Source: Stenotrophomonas maltophilia
GTDB taxonomy: Bacteria; Pseudomonadota; Gammaproteobacteria; Xanthomonadales; Xanthomonadaceae
DNA: 64,000 nucleotides
Assembly: GCF_001676385.1 (NCBI RefSeq)
Contig: NZ_LYVJ01000006.1
Location: forward strand, 212,365 to 276,364
Direction of reading: 5' to 3'
Positions 37,923 to 47,247 of the stretch are shown one piece after another. The notes beneath the pieces were generated by a model. The model searched no databases. It was not told the origin of the DNA and saw only the letters and a list, made by a program, of their open reading frames with translations. Position 1 is the stretch's first letter, and each line of letters begins with the position of its first letter. A program made the position numbers and the translations under genes.

Positions 37923-37936
37923 TGACAACGATGTCA
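37923..37936. promoter_or_regulatory. LacI-family-like operator 2, at the zwf promoter
   Basis: TGACAACGATGTCA, symmetric at 12 of 14 positions with a central CG and sharing 10 of 14 bases with operator 1. It begins inside a TTGACA hexamer (37922-37927) that can serve as the zwf -35, and ends 21 bp before the zwf ATG. Confidence 0.6.
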
Positions 37937-37957
37937 CCCGGATCTGAAACTCGAGCG

Positions 37958-39394
37958 ATGCACGACACCCTTTTCCTGTTCGGTGCCACAGGTGATCTGG
38001 CCCAGCGCTACCTGTTCCCCTCGCTGCTCCGCCTGCTCGGCGACGGCCTGCTGCCGGAGGACTTCCGCGTCCGCGCGCTGGCCCTGTCCGGTCATGACAC
38101 CGAAGCCTTCCATGACATCCTGCGGCCACGGCTGCAGCAGGCCATGCCAACGGCCACGCAGGAGGACATCAACGCGCTGCTGCGCCGCATCGATTACCGC
38201 TCGGTCGACCTGCGCGATGCCGACTCGGTCGCTGCCGCGGTCGCCGATCTGGTGCACCGCCGGTGCGTCAGCTACCTGGCCATTCCACCGGGGCTGTACA
38301 TCTCCACCTGCGAAGGACTGGCCAGGGGCGGCGCACTCGCTGCGCCGGCGCGCCTGATGCTGGAAAAGCCCATCGGCAGCGACAGCGAAAGTGCCGAGGC
38401 AATCATCAGCACCATCGGCCAGTGGATCGACGAGGATCGCGTGTTCCGCCTCGACCACTACCTGGGCAAGGCGGCGGTGCAGAACCTTATTGCGCTGCGC
38501 TTCGGCAATACGCTGCTGGAAGCGGTGTGGAACCGCAATTACATCGAATCGGTGCATATCCTGGTCGCCGAAAGCGAAGGCGTGGACGGCCGTGACGCCT
38601 ACTACGCCCGTTCCGGCGCGCTGCGCGACATGGTGCAGAGCCATATCCTGCAGTTGCTGTGCCTGGTCGCGATGGAGCCACCGGCGTCACTGGAAGCCGA
38701 CCGCATCCGCGATGAGAAGGTCAAGGTCCTGCGTGCGCTGCGTCCGCTCGACGCGAAGCATGCTGCACGTGACAGCATCCGCGGCCGCTACACTGCCGGC
38801 ACCATCAACGGCCAGCCCGCGCAGGCCTACCAGCCACCGGAAGGCAGCGATGTGGAGACTTTCGCAGGCGTCACTGCGCACATCGACAACTGGCGCTGGA
38901 GCGGCGTGCCGTTCCACCTGGTCACTGGCAAGCGCCTGCCCGAGCGCACCACCCGCGTGGTGGTGACCCTCAAGCCCGTCACGCACTGGCTGTTCGAGCG
39001 CCCGCAGCGCGCGCAGGCCGCACCGAACCGCCTGGTGTTCCAGCTGCAGCCACAGGAGAACATCGAACTGGGACTGATGAGCAGCCTGGCCGGCCCGGAG
39101 TGGGGCGCGCTGGAACTGCACCCGCTGGAACTGGAACTGTCGGTACCGACCGGCCTGCACCGCCGCATCGCCTACGAGCGCCTGTTCCTGGATGCCTTCA
39201 ACGGCAATCACGCGCTGTTCGTGCGCGATGACGAGGTGCGCGCCGCCTGGGCCTGGATCGACAGCGTGGCCGACGCCTGGAAGGCGGCCAAACTGCCGCT
39301 GGAACCTTACCCGGCCGGCCAGTGGGGCCCGGCCAACGCAACCGGGTTCCTGCCGCAGGGCGTGGACGCAGCAGACAACGAGGCCTCGGCATGA
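37958..39394 (+). CDS. zwf: glucose-6-phosphate dehydrogenase
   Basis: Oxidises glucose-6-phosphate to 6-phosphogluconolactone with NADP(+). It has 478 residues. The cofactor motif FGATGDLAQRYLFPSL begins at residue 7. The active-site block RLDHYLGKAAVQN carries the catalytic His. Substrate-binding MLEKPIGSD is present. The ATG at 37958 puts the Rossmann motif at the usual place and keeps operator 2 outside the gene; upstream ATGs at 37913 and 37931 lack a ribosome site. It heads zwf-glk-pgl-edd-eda and overlaps glk by ATGA. Confidence 0.95.
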   Translation: MHDTLFLFGATGDLAQRYLFPSLLRLLGDGLLPEDFRVRALALSGHDTEAFHDILRPRLQQAMPTATQEDINALLRRIDYRSVDLRDADSVAAAVADLVHRRCVSYLAIPPGLYISTCEGLARGGALAAPARLMLEKPIGSDSESAEAIISTIGQWIDEDRVFRLDHYLGKAAVQNLIALRFGNTLLEAVWNRNYIESVHILVAESEGVDGRDAYYARSGALRDMVQSHILQLLCLVAMEPPASLEADRIRDEKVKVLRALRPLDAKHAARDSIRGRYTAGTINGQPAQAYQPPEGSDVETFAGVTAHIDNWRWSGVPFHLVTGKRLPERTTRVVVTLKPVTHWLFERPQRAQAAPNRLVFQLQPQENIELGLMSSLAGPEWGALELHPLELELSVPTGLHRRIAYERLFLDAFNGNHALFVRDDEVRAAWAWIDSVADAWKAAKLPLEPYPAGQWGPANATGFLPQGVDAADNEASA

Positions 39395-40395
39395 GCGCTT
39401 CCCAGCCAGTGCTGGTCGCTGACATCGGGGGTACCAATGCCCGCTTCGCCCTTGCCGATACCTCGCAGGACACACCGCTGCTCAATGACAGCATCCGCGA
39501 GTACGCGGTGGCGGAATTTCCCTCGCTGGGCGATGCCGCCCGCCATTACCTGGAACAGGCCAACGCCACCGCGCGCCGCGGCGTGTTCGCGGTGGCCGGC
39601 CGCGTCGATGGCGACGAAGCGCGCATCACCAACCATCCGTGGGTCATCTCGCGCAGCCGCACCGCCGCGATGCTCGGCTTCGACGAGCTGCACCTGATCA
39701 ACGATTTCGCCGCGCAGGCGATGGCCGTGGCGCTGTTGCAGCCGGATGACGTCGTGCAGATCGGTGGCGCGCACTGGGCGCCGGCCAGGCCTGGCGAGCC
39801 GCGCAACTACGGCGTGATCGGTCCGGGCACCGGCCTCGGCGTCGGTGGCCTGGTCGTACGCCATGGCCGAAGCTATCCGCTGGAAACCGAAGGCGGCCAC
39901 GTCAGCTTCCCACCGGGCACGCCTGAGGAAATCCGCATCCTGGAGATCCTGTCCGAGCAGTTCGGCCGCGTCTCCAACGAGCGCCTGATCTGCGGTCCGG
40001 GGCTGGTCAACATCCACCGTGCGGTCTGCGAGATCGCCGGCGTCGATCCGGGCCAGCTGCAACCGGCCGACGTGACCGCGCGCGCCGCGTTGGGCGATCC
40101 GCAGGCGATGCGCACCGTCGATGTGTTCTGCGCGGTGTTCGGCGCCATCGCTGGCGACCTGGTGCTGATCCAGGGTGCCTGGGATGGCGTGTTCCTGACC
40201 GGTGGGCTGGTGCCGAAGATGCTCGATTCGCTGCAGCACTCCGGTTTCCGCCAGCGCTTCGAGCACAAGGGCCGGTTTTCCTCGATCATGGCACGGGTGC
40301 CGTCGCTGGCGATCCTGCACCCCTGCCCGGGGCTGCTGGGCGCCGCCGCCTATGCGGCCGATGCCGAACGCGACGCACCAGGAGTTGCCGCATGA
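39391..40395 (+). CDS. glk: glucokinase
   Basis: Phosphorylates glucose to glucose-6-phosphate. The 334 residues match the proteobacterial Glk family: ATP-binding VADIGGTNARFAL at residue 9, LINDFAAQAMAV, GPGTGLGVGGL, and the substrate segment LETEGGHVSF. It is coupled to zwf and pgl by ATGA overlaps at both ends, so the first three steps of glucose oxidation are translated together. Confidence 0.96.
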   Translation: MSASQPVLVADIGGTNARFALADTSQDTPLLNDSIREYAVAEFPSLGDAARHYLEQANATARRGVFAVAGRVDGDEARITNHPWVISRSRTAAMLGFDELHLINDFAAQAMAVALLQPDDVVQIGGAHWAPARPGEPRNYGVIGPGTGLGVGGLVVRHGRSYPLETEGGHVSFPPGTPEEIRILEILSEQFGRVSNERLICGPGLVNIHRAVCEIAGVDPGQLQPADVTARAALGDPQAMRTVDVFCAVFGAIAGDLVLIQGAWDGVFLTGGLVPKMLDSLQHSGFRQRFEHKGRFSSIMARVPSLAILHPCPGLLGAAAYAADAERDAPGVAA

Positions 40396-41114
40396 ATCCC
40401 GTCTTCCACGATGAGCGCGTCGAATTCATCAGCCATGGCGATGCCGACGGCTGGATCGAGGCGGTGGCCGCGGAGATGGCGCAGTCCATCAACCGCGACA
40501 TCAACGAGATCGGCCGCGCCCGTATCCTGCTGTCCGGCGGCACTACGCCCGCCCCTGTCTACCAGGCGCTGGCCGAGCTGGACGTGCACTGGGACCGGGT
40601 GGAAGTAAGCCTGGCCGACGAGCGCTGGCTGTCGCCACAGGATCGCGACAGTAACGCCTGGCTGGTGCGCGAGCACCTGCTCAAGCGTGCCGAGGGCGCG
40701 CATTTCGACCCGCTGGTGCGAGTCGGCAAGCCGTTGCCGGAGTGCGTGTATACCGCCAATCTCCAGGCGCAACACAGCCAGCCGCCGAGCCTGGTTGCGC
40801 TGGGCATGGGCAATGACGGGCACACCGCGTCCCTGTTCCCGGGTTCGAAGGACCTCACCCGGGCACTGGACAGCGCCCTGCCCTACGCGGCGCTGGACGC
40901 TACCGGTTGCCCGGGCGCCAACCAGTGGCCGCTGCGCATCACCCTCACCCCCCATGGCCTGCGCCAGTGCCGCCAGCGCCTGCTGCTGCTGCGCGGCAAG
41001 CAGAAGCTGCAGGTCCTGCGCCAGGCGCTGGACAGCAACAATGCCCAGCAGTATCCGATCCTCAACGCCATCAACCTGGAAGGCGCGCGCCTGCGCGTCC
41101 ACTGGGCCGATTGA
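40392..41114 (+). CDS. pgl: 6-phosphogluconolactonase
   Basis: Hydrolyses 6-phosphogluconolactone to 6-phosphogluconate. This is the 240-residue DevB/Pgl type. Motifs are SGGTTPAPVYQALAEL, LADERWLSPQDRDSN and the hallmark ALGMGNDGHTASLFPG. It overlaps glk and is followed by edd after 58 nt. Confidence 0.97.
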   Translation: MNPVFHDERVEFISHGDADGWIEAVAAEMAQSINRDINEIGRARILLSGGTTPAPVYQALAELDVHWDRVEVSLADERWLSPQDRDSNAWLVREHLLKRAEGAHFDPLVRVGKPLPECVYTANLQAQHSQPPSLVALGMGNDGHTASLFPGSKDLTRALDSALPYAALDATGCPGANQWPLRITLTPHGLRQCRQRLLLLRGKQKLQVLRQALDSNNAQQYPILNAINLEGARLRVHWAD

Positions 41115-41172
41115 CAACGGCGGCGGCAACCCGCCACCGCTTGCCTCCCGCCACCACGAACGCCGGTAGCCA

Positions 41173-43089
41173 ATGAGCCTCCATCCGCAACTGCACGCCA
41201 TCACCGAGCGCGTCATCCGCCGCAGCGCCGCCTCGCGCGCCGCCTACCTGGCCGCGATCGATGCCTCCCTGCGTGACGGCCCGTTCCGCAGCCGCCTGAG
41301 CTGCGGCAACCTCGCCCACGGTTTCGCTGCCTGTGGCAGCACCGACAAGGGCCGCCTGCGCGGCGGGGTGACGCCGAACCTCGGCATCATCACCGCCTAC
41401 AACGACATGCTGTCGGCACACCAGCCGTTTGAGACCTATCCCGAACATATCCGCAGGATCGCGCGCGAGCTGGGCGCCACCGCGCAGGTTGCCGGCGGCG
41501 TGCCGGCGATGTGTGACGGCGTTACCCAGGGCCGCGGTGGCATGGAACTGTCGCTGTTCTCGCGCGACGTGATCGCGCAGGCGACCGCGATCGGCCTCAG
41601 CCACGACATGTTCGACACCACGGTCTACCTCGGTGTGTGCGACAAGATCGTGCCCGGACTGCTGATCGGTGCGCTGGCGTTCGGCCACCTGCCGGCGGTA
41701 TTCGTGCCAGCTGGCCCGATGACCCCGGGCATTCCCAACAAGCAGAAGGCGGAAGTGCGCGAGCGCTACGCCGCCGGCGAAGCCACCCGTGAAGAACTGC
41801 TGGAAGCCGAGTCCGCCTCCTACCATGGCGCCGGTACCTGCACCTTCTACGGCACTGCCAATTCCAACCAGGTGCTGCTGGAAGCGATGGGCGTGCAGCT
41901 GCCGGGCGCATCGTTCGTCAACCCGGGCACGCCGTTGCGCGACGCACTCACCCGCGAAGCCACCGAACGCGCACTGGACATCACCGCGCTGGGTGACGAC
42001 TTCCGTCCACTGGGCCGGATCATCGATGAGCGCGCCATCATCAATGCGGTCATCGCATTGATGGCCACCGGCGGTTCGACCAACCACACCATCCACTGGA
42101 TCGCGGTGGCGCGTGCGGCCGGCATCGTGCTGACCTGGGACGACTTCGACGAGCTGTCGCAGCTGGTCCCGCTGCTGGCCCGCGTATATCCGAACGGCGA
42201 GGCCGACGTAAACCGCTTTGCTGCGGCAGGTGGCCCGGCGTTCGTGTTCGGTGAACTGATCAGGGCCGGCCTGATGCACGGTGACCTGGTCACTGTGGCA
42301 CGCGGCGGGATGGCCGACTATGCACGCGAGCCGCAGCTGCGCGATGGCCGGCTGGTCTATCTGCCGGGGCTGCAACACAGCGCCGACGAAGAGGTGGTGC
42401 GTGGCGTCGACACGCCGTTCGAGCACCAGGGCGGCCTGCGCCTGCTGCGCGGCAACCTGGGCAAATCGCTGATCAAGCTGTCGGCGGTGAAGCCGCAGTA
42501 CCGCACGATCGAAGCACCGGCGGTGGTGGTCGATGCGCCACAGGTGCTGAACAAGCTGCATGCCGGCGGCCTGCTGCCTCAGGACTTCGTGGCGGTAGTG
42601 CGCTACCAGGGCCCGCGTGCCAACGGCATGCCGGAGCTGCATTCGCTGGCGCCATTGCTGGGCCTGCTGCAGAACCAGGGCCGGCGCGTGGCACTGGTCA
42701 CCGACGGCCGCCTGTCCGGCGCCTCGGGCAAGATTCCGGCCGCAATCCATGTGACGCCGGAAGCGGCGCGCGGCGGTCCACTGGCCAAGGTCCGCGAGGG
42801 CGACATGATCCGCCTGGACGGCGAGGCTGGCACCCTTGAGGTACTGGTGGACGCGGCGGAGTGGGCGGCCCGTCCGTTGGCGCCTAACACTGCTCCGGCC
42901 GCGCATGACCTGGGCCGCAACCTGTTCGCGATCAACCGCCGCGTGGTCGGCCCGGCCGATCAGGGTGCGATTTCGATCTCATGCGGGCCGGCGGCGGCCG
43001 ATGGTGGGCCGTGGGAATACGACGCGGAGTATGAGCTGGGACACGATGCCGCGGCGGCGGCGCCGCCGCATGAGGCGAAGGACGCCTGA
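41173..43089 (+). CDS. edd: phosphogluconate dehydratase
   Basis: Key Entner-Doudoroff enzyme converting 6-phosphogluconate to KDPG. This is the 638-residue IlvD/Edd family type with [4Fe-4S] ligands in [15 protein letters not shown] and [11 protein letters not shown]. It also has the [16 protein letters not shown] segment and NSNQ-like substrate residues ([12 protein letters not shown]). The start has GCCGGTAGCC just upstream, a weak ribosome site. It is followed by a 205-bp spacer containing repeat copy C before eda. Confidence 0.97.
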   Translation: MSLHPQLHAITERVIRRSAASRAAYLAAIDASLRDGPFRSRLSCGNLAHGFAACGSTDKGRLRGGVTPNLGIITAYNDMLSAHQPFETYPEHIRRIARELGATAQVAGGVPAMCDGVTQGRGGMELSLFSRDVIAQATAIGLSHDMFDTTVYLGVCDKIVPGLLIGALAFGHLPAVFVPAGPMTPGIPNKQKAEVRERYAAGEATREELLEAESASYHGAGTCTFYGTANSNQVLLEAMGVQLPGASFVNPGTPLRDALTREATERALDITALGDDFRPLGRIIDERAIINAVIALMATGGSTNHTIHWIAVARAAGIVLTWDDFDELSQLVPLLARVYPNGEADVNRFAAAGGPAFVFGELIRAGLMHGDLVTVARGGMADYAREPQLRDGRLVYLPGLQHSADEEVVRGVDTPFEHQGGLRLLRGNLGKSLIKLSAVKPQYRTIEAPAVVVDAPQVLNKLHAGGLLPQDFVAVVRYQGPRANGMPELHSLAPLLGLLQNQGRRVALVTDGRLSGASGKIPAAIHVTPEAARGGPLAKVREGDMIRLDGEAGTLEVLVDAAEWAARPLAPNTAPAAHDLGRNLFAINRRVVGPADQGAISISCGPAAADGGPWEYDAEYELGHDAAAAAPPHEAKDA

Positions 43090-43119
43090 AGCGAAAAGCC
43101 GCGGCAGGCTTCCCGGCTT

Positions 43120-43294
43120 GGGCAGTAGAGCGCCCTGGCCGGGACACGCCGTAAACCCATCCATGGGGGCTCGATCGCGGCATCCATGCCGCTCACGGTC
43201 CCGGCCAGGGCGCTCTACTGCCCTTGGACAATTCCCGGCGCGTCATTTGCGCTGCGGCCACTGAATCAAGAAGAGCAAAGGCAAGGGCAAAAGC
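43120..43294 (-). repeat. 52-nt-core inverted-arm element, copy C, between edd and eda
   Basis: Arms 43120-43145 and 43198-43223 are perfect 26-nt reverse complements. The 52-nt core (43146-43197) is of the second subtype and reads GTGAGCGGCATGGATGCC on the minus strand. After TTGGACAATTCCCGG comes a hexamer array AAGAGC, AAAGGC, AAGGGC, AAAAGC at 43271-43294 that ends exactly at the eda start codon. The purine-rich array could act as the eda ribosome site. Confidence 0.85.
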
Positions 43295-43954
43295 ATGGGT
43301 ATCGAGCAACATCAGTTGAAGGCGGCGGAGCTGTTGCATGCGGCGGGCATCCTGCCGGTGGTGACGGTTCATACGCTGGATCAGGCGCGCGCGGTCAGTG
43401 CGGCGCTGCTGGAAGGTGGACTGCCAGCGATCGAGCTGACGCTGCGCACGCCGGTGGCGATGGACGCGCTGGCGATGCTCAAGCGGGAGCTGCCGGGCGT
43501 GGTGGTGGGCGCGGGTACGGTGCTGACCGTGGAGCAGATGCAGCAGTCCATCGATGCAGGCGCGGACTTCCTGGTGACCCCGGGTACGCCGCCGGCGCTG
43601 GCTGATGCACTGGCCGCTGCGCCGCTGCCGGTGGTTCCCGGTGCAGCCACGCCGACCGAACTGCTGTCGCTCTACGCAAGGGGCTTCCGCGTGTGCAAGC
43701 TGTTCCCGGCCACGGCCGTGGGCGGCCTGGCAATGATCAAGGGACTGGCCGGCCCGGTCGCGGACCTGAAGCTGTGCCCGACCGGTGGCATCACCGAAAA
43801 CACCGCCGCCGAGTACCTCGAGCAGAAGAACGTGGTCTGCATCGGAGGTTCGTGGATGGTGCCGGGCAACTGGATCGCCGACGGCGAATGGGACAAGGTG
43901 CGCGCCAGTGCCACCCAGGCCACCGCCATCGTCAGGCGCGTGCGCGGCCACTGA
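43295..43954 (+). CDS. eda: KDPG/KHG aldolase
   Basis: Splits KDPG into pyruvate and glyceraldehyde-3-phosphate. The 219-residue class I aldolase has the Schiff-base Lys in VCKLFPATA, the catalytic Glu in AIELTLRTP, GAGTVLTVEQMQ, TPGTPPALADAL and GGSWMVPG. It completes the zwf-glk-pgl-edd-eda set. It begins immediately after the hexamer array of repeat copy C, so expression may depend on that element. Confidence 0.96.
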   Translation: MGIEQHQLKAAELLHAAGILPVVTVHTLDQARAVSAALLEGGLPAIELTLRTPVAMDALAMLKRELPGVVVGAGTVLTVEQMQQSIDAGADFLVTPGTPPALADALAAAPLPVVPGAATPTELLSLYARGFRVCKLFPATAVGGLAMIKGLAGPVADLKLCPTGGITENTAAEYLEQKNVVCIGGSWMVPGNWIADGEWDKVRASATQATAIVRRVRGH

Positions 43955-43967
43955 GCCCGACGCAGCT

Positions 43968-44037
43968 GTAGAACCGAGCCCACGCTCGGCTCCGCGCCAG
44001 CGGAACGGAAAGCAGCCGAGCATCGGCTCGGCTCTAC
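43968..44037. repeat. head-to-head SMAG dimer after eda
   Basis: GTAG-led hairpin with CGAGCC/GCTCGG-type stem (43968-43991) and an inverted partner AGCCGAGC/GCTCGGCT ending CTAC (44014-44037). Confidence 0.75.
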
Positions 44038-44073
44038 AGAACCAGCATCCCGAGCGCGCGCAGCGCGCGACCC

Positions 44074-44230
44074 GCTCCTGCTCTTCCTTCTTCATTCCGC
44101 GGTGGCGGCGCACGGAAATTGTCCGTGGCCGGGCGGATGGGCTGTGCAGGGGCGTGAGCCGCATGGATGCGGCGACCGAGCTTACAGCGGCGTACTTGCA
44201 TCGTCCCCTGCACAGCCGATCCGCCCGGCC
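44074..44230 (+). repeat. 52-nt-core inverted-arm element, copy B, between eda and gacA
   Basis: Arms 44127-44152 and 44205-44230 match at 25 of 26 positions. Core 44153-44204 is 52 nt, subtype 1 (GTGAGCCGCATGGATGCGGC, plus strand). On the left, a degenerate six-base array (44074-44097: GCTCCT, GCTCTT, CCTTCT, TCATTC) and GGACAATT on the complementary strand mirror the right flank of copy C. The element fills the gap between the convergent eda and gacA genes. Confidence 0.82.
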
Positions 44231-44290
44231 AATCTCCGGAAATCCAACCGCACCACCACCGCCAGGGGCTGCGCCGTTGGCTGAAAGGCC

Positions 44291-44938
44291 TTACAACGGC
44301 CGCGCTGGATCCACCAGCCCGTATTGGCTGGCCATGCGCGCCAGCGCGATGTTGTCGTGGATTCCCATCTTCTCGAACAACCGCGCCTTGTGGGTGTTCA
44401 CGGTCTTGGCGCTCAGGCTCAACCGGCGGGCGATGTCTTCCTGGCGCAGGCCTTGGGTCAGCAACAGCGCGACCTCCAGCTCACGGGGCGACAGGCTGTC
44501 GAACGGCGAGCCATTGCCCTCGACCGTCGAAAGGGCCAGATTCTGCGCGATGCTGGTCCCCAGGTAGCGCCGGCCGGCCGCCACGTCACGCACCGCGCGC
44601 AACAGCTCCTGCGCATCGCAGCCTTTCCCGATGTAGCCGGCCGCGCCGGCCTCCAACAACCGCTTTGGCAGCGGCCCGTCTTCCAGTACCGACACGATCA
44701 CGACACGGATATTGCGGTGGCTGCGGACGATGCGCTCGGTCACTTCCATGCCGCTCACCCCCGGCAGGTGCAGGTCGCACAGCACCACATCAGGCAGCAG
44801 CTGCCGCACTTCGCGCAGCGCATCCTCGCCGGTCTCGGCTTCGCCCACCACCTCGATGTCGGTTTGCCCCGACAGGATCATCTTCATCCCGGTACGGACC
44901 AGCGCGTGGTCATCAACCAGGTAGACTCGAATCGTCAT
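44291..44938 (-). CDS. gacA: GacA/UvrY-type response regulator
   Basis: A 215-residue NarL-family regulator. The receiver domain (1-120) has the VDDH acidic pocket, the phosphoacceptor Asp in VLCDLHLPG and a Lys in AAGYIGKG. The LuxR-type HTH (about 145-205) has SPRELEVALLLTQGLRQEDIARRL and SAKTVNTHKARLFEKM. The DGPLPKRLLEAGAAGYIGKG block and RYLGTSIAQNLALS closely follow E. coli UvrY. The family acts with BarA/GacS and controls small RNAs that titrate CsrA/RsmA. No sensor is adjacent, as usual. Confidence 0.92.
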   Translation of the reverse strand: MTIRVYLVDDHALVRTGMKMILSGQTDIEVVGEAETGEDALREVRQLLPDVVLCDLHLPGVSGMEVTERIVRSHRNIRVVIVSVLEDGPLPKRLLEAGAAGYIGKGCDAQELLRAVRDVAAGRRYLGTSIAQNLALSTVEGNGSPFDSLSPRELEVALLLTQGLRQEDIARRLSLSAKTVNTHKARLFEKMGIHDNIALARMASQYGLVDPARPL

Positions 44939-45137
44939 TCACGTACCTCTTCGAATGCGGCCTTTGCAGTCAAGCTGACAGGGTGCCGATACCCCTGCAA
45001 GCGCGTTCGAAATGCGGCCGCGGCAATCTGCCTTGCCCATCACAGTAACGCGCGCTGTGCTTGCCCCCTGTCTTGCAGAATCTGCTGCAACGAAACAACC
45101 GATCTATCCCATGGACGTCCCGGAAGGGCCATCCACG

Positions 45138-45887
45138 TCAATCCCCCCGCATTGATGCTTCGATGGCCGTCGCTGGCGGCGAACCACGATGCCGCCATGG
45201 GTGGCGGCGACTGAACATGACCAGATAACACCCTACCACCCAAACCAGCGCGGCACACCACCCGGCCAGGATATCGGACGGGTAATGCACCCCCAGGTAG
45301 ACCCGGGACACACTGACCAGCAGGCTGAACGCCGGCGCCAGCAGCAGGACCGGCCAGCGCCAGCGGGTATTCCAGGCCAGCAGGACCAGGGTGGCCGCAA
45401 GGGTCATCGACCCCATCGCATGGCCACTGGGGAAACTGAACGTCGATTCCGGCGCGATCGAATCCCACAGGCTCGGGCGCTCGCGCTGGAAGACGTGCTT
45501 GCTGCCGATGTTCAGCAGCGCAGAGCCGACAAAGCTCACCGCCACGAAGGTGGCCTCGCGCCAGCGCCGGTAGCCCAGCAGCAGGCCGATGATCAGCACG
45601 TCGGCCGGGATCAGGAACCATTCGTAGCCCAGTTTCGAGATCAGCACGAAGAAGCGGTCCAGCAGCGGCGAATGCAGTCCGTGCATATGCCACAGCAGGG
45701 GCGCGTCGAAATGGAACGATTCAAATTCGTGCACTTCGTCGGCCAGCGTGACGAACCCGGCCAACGGCAGAAGCACGCCACCGAACAGAAGGACCAGGCG
45801 CCAGGCGTTACGCGCCAGCCAGTGGCGGAAACCGGAGGCGGACTCCGGCGCAGCGAGGATTGCGGGCTTATCCGGCGCTTCGGACAT
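45138..45887 (-). CDS. PAP2-family membrane phosphatase
   Basis: A 249-residue integral membrane lipid phosphatase with about six TM helices. The three catalytic motifs are in order: [17 protein letters not shown] (nucleophile-assisting His) and [16 protein letters not shown]. Candidates are undecaprenyl-diphosphate or phosphatidate/phosphatidylglycerophosphate phosphatase; position does not decide. It overlaps the 3' end of ispG by 20 nt; both touch prenyl-lipid metabolism, which modestly favours an undecaprenyl-phosphate role. Confidence 0.9.
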   Translation of the reverse strand: MSEAPDKPAILAAPESASGFRHWLARNAWRLVLLFGGVLLPLAGFVTLADEVHEFESFHFDAPLLWHMHGLHSPLLDRFFVLISKLGYEWFLIPADVLIIGLLLGYRRWREATFVAVSFVGSALLNIGSKHVFQRERPSLWDSIAPESTFSFPSGHAMGSMTLAATLVLLAWNTRWRWPVLLLAPAFSLLVSVSRVYLGVHYPSDILAGWCAALVWVVGCYLVMFSRRHPWRHRGSPPATAIEASMRGD

Positions 45888-47133
45888 AGGTACGTTCGAC
45901 GTAATCGTCGATCAGGGCAACGAACTCCTGGGCGATGTTCTCGCCGCGCAGGGTCACCTTCTTCTCGCCGTCGACGAATACCGGTGCCGACGGCGCCTCG
46001 CCGGTCCCGGGCAGCGAGATGCCGATGTTGGCATGCCGTGATTCGCCGGGGCCGTTGACCACGCAGCCCATCACCGCCAGGGTCATGTTTTCCGCGCCCG
46101 GGTGATGGATCTTCCACAGGGGCATCTTCTCGCGCACGTGGTTCTGTACCACCCCGGCCAGCTCCTGGAAGAACTCGGACGTGGTACGGCCGCAGCCGGG
46201 GCAGGCCGTGACCAGCGGCGTGAAGGCCCGTTGCCCGGTGGTCTGCAGCAGCTCCTGGGCAACGATCACCTCCTGCGTACGCGACTGGCCCGGTTCCGGG
46301 GTCAGCGAAATGCGGATGGTGTCGCCGATGCCTTCCTGCAGCAACACGCCCAATGCCGCTGCCGACGCCACGATGCCCTTGCTGCCGATACCGGCCTCGG
46401 TCAGGCCCAGGTGCAGGGCGAAGTCGGAGCGTTGGGCCAGGTCGCGATACACCGCGATCAGTTCCTGCACGCCACTGACCTTGGCCGACAGCACGATGCG
46501 ATCACGCGGCAGGCCGATCTGCACCGCCTGTTCGGCCGAATCCAGCGCCGAGCGGATCAGCGCCTCGCGCAGTACACGGCCGGCATCCCACGGCTGCTCG
46601 CGGTGGCTGTTCTCGTCCATCAGCTTCGCGGCCAGGGCCTGGTCCAGCGAGCCCCAGTTGGCGCCGATGCGCACCGGCTTGTTGTAGCGGATCGCGAACT
46701 CGATCAACTGCGCGAACTGCAGGTCCTTCTTCTTGCCGAAGCCGACGTTGCCTGGGTTGATGCGGTACTTGGCCAGCGCCTCGGCGCACGCCGGCTCGGC
46801 GGTCAACAACTGGTGGCCGTTGTAATGGAAATCGCCGATCAGCGGCACCTCGATGCCCATCATCGCCAGCTTGTCGACGATGCGTGGGATGGCGGCGGCC
46901 GCTTCGACGGTATTGACGGTCAACCGCACCATCTCCGAACCGGCGCGCCACAGCTCGGCCACCTGCTTCACGCTGGAGGCGACGTCGGAGGTATCGGTGT
47001 TGGTCATCGACTGCACCACGACCGGCCTGCCGCCGCCGACGGTGACCCCGCCGATCTGGACGGCTTGGGTCTGGCGGCGCGGCCAGGCAGTGGCATCGGA
47101 AGGCGGAGTCGGGCGAGTGACGGCGTCGTGCAT
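45868..47133 (-). CDS. ispG: 4-hydroxy-3-methylbut-2-enyl diphosphate synthase
   Basis: Penultimate step of the non-mevalonate (MEP) isoprenoid pathway; an Fe-S enzyme also called GcpE. It has 421 residues with [18 protein letters not shown] near residue 42, the TIM-barrel substrate site, and the [4Fe-4S] Cys triad in TACPGCGRT and [11 protein letters not shown]. It is divergent from the RegB-type kinase gene with 114 bp between. Confidence 0.97.
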   Translation of the reverse strand: MHDAVTRPTPPSDATAWPRRQTQAVQIGGVTVGGGRPVVVQSMTNTDTSDVASSVKQVAELWRAGSEMVRLTVNTVEAAAAIPRIVDKLAMMGIEVPLIGDFHYNGHQLLTAEPACAEALAKYRINPGNVGFGKKKDLQFAQLIEFAIRYNKPVRIGANWGSLDQALAAKLMDENSHREQPWDAGRVLREALIRSALDSAEQAVQIGLPRDRIVLSAKVSGVQELIAVYRDLAQRSDFALHLGLTEAGIGSKGIVASAAALGVLLQEGIGDTIRISLTPEPGQSRTQEVIVAQELLQTTGQRAFTPLVTACPGCGRTTSEFFQELAGVVQNHVREKMPLWKIHHPGAENMTLAVMGCVVNGPGESRHANIGISLPGTGEAPSAPVFVDGEKKVTLRGENIAQEFVALIDDYVERTYVRSAG

Positions 47134-47247
47134 GGACGCATTCTACCGCTGGGCCCCACCTTCCGGGTGAGTCGCATTCAGCCAGCGGCACGGCTGCGGC
47201 CGATTGTCGCAGGCACGACTGCCCGTGAACGCATACGATGGGCGCGA

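Larger units (their letters stand above)
37605..37957. other. divergent control region between the ABC ATPase gene and zwf
   Basis: 353 bp with no credible gene. It holds two 14-bp CG-centred palindromes (37737-37750 and 37923-37936) and a locally AT-richer patch near 37715-37760. It should carry the promoters of the sugar transporter ATPase and of the Entner-Doudoroff operon. Confidence 0.7.

Noticed and set aside
45040..45693. 217-codon minus-strand frame overlapping the PAP2 gene
   Set aside because: It is an alternative frame of the PAP2-family gene, which carries all three catalytic motifs in the other frame.
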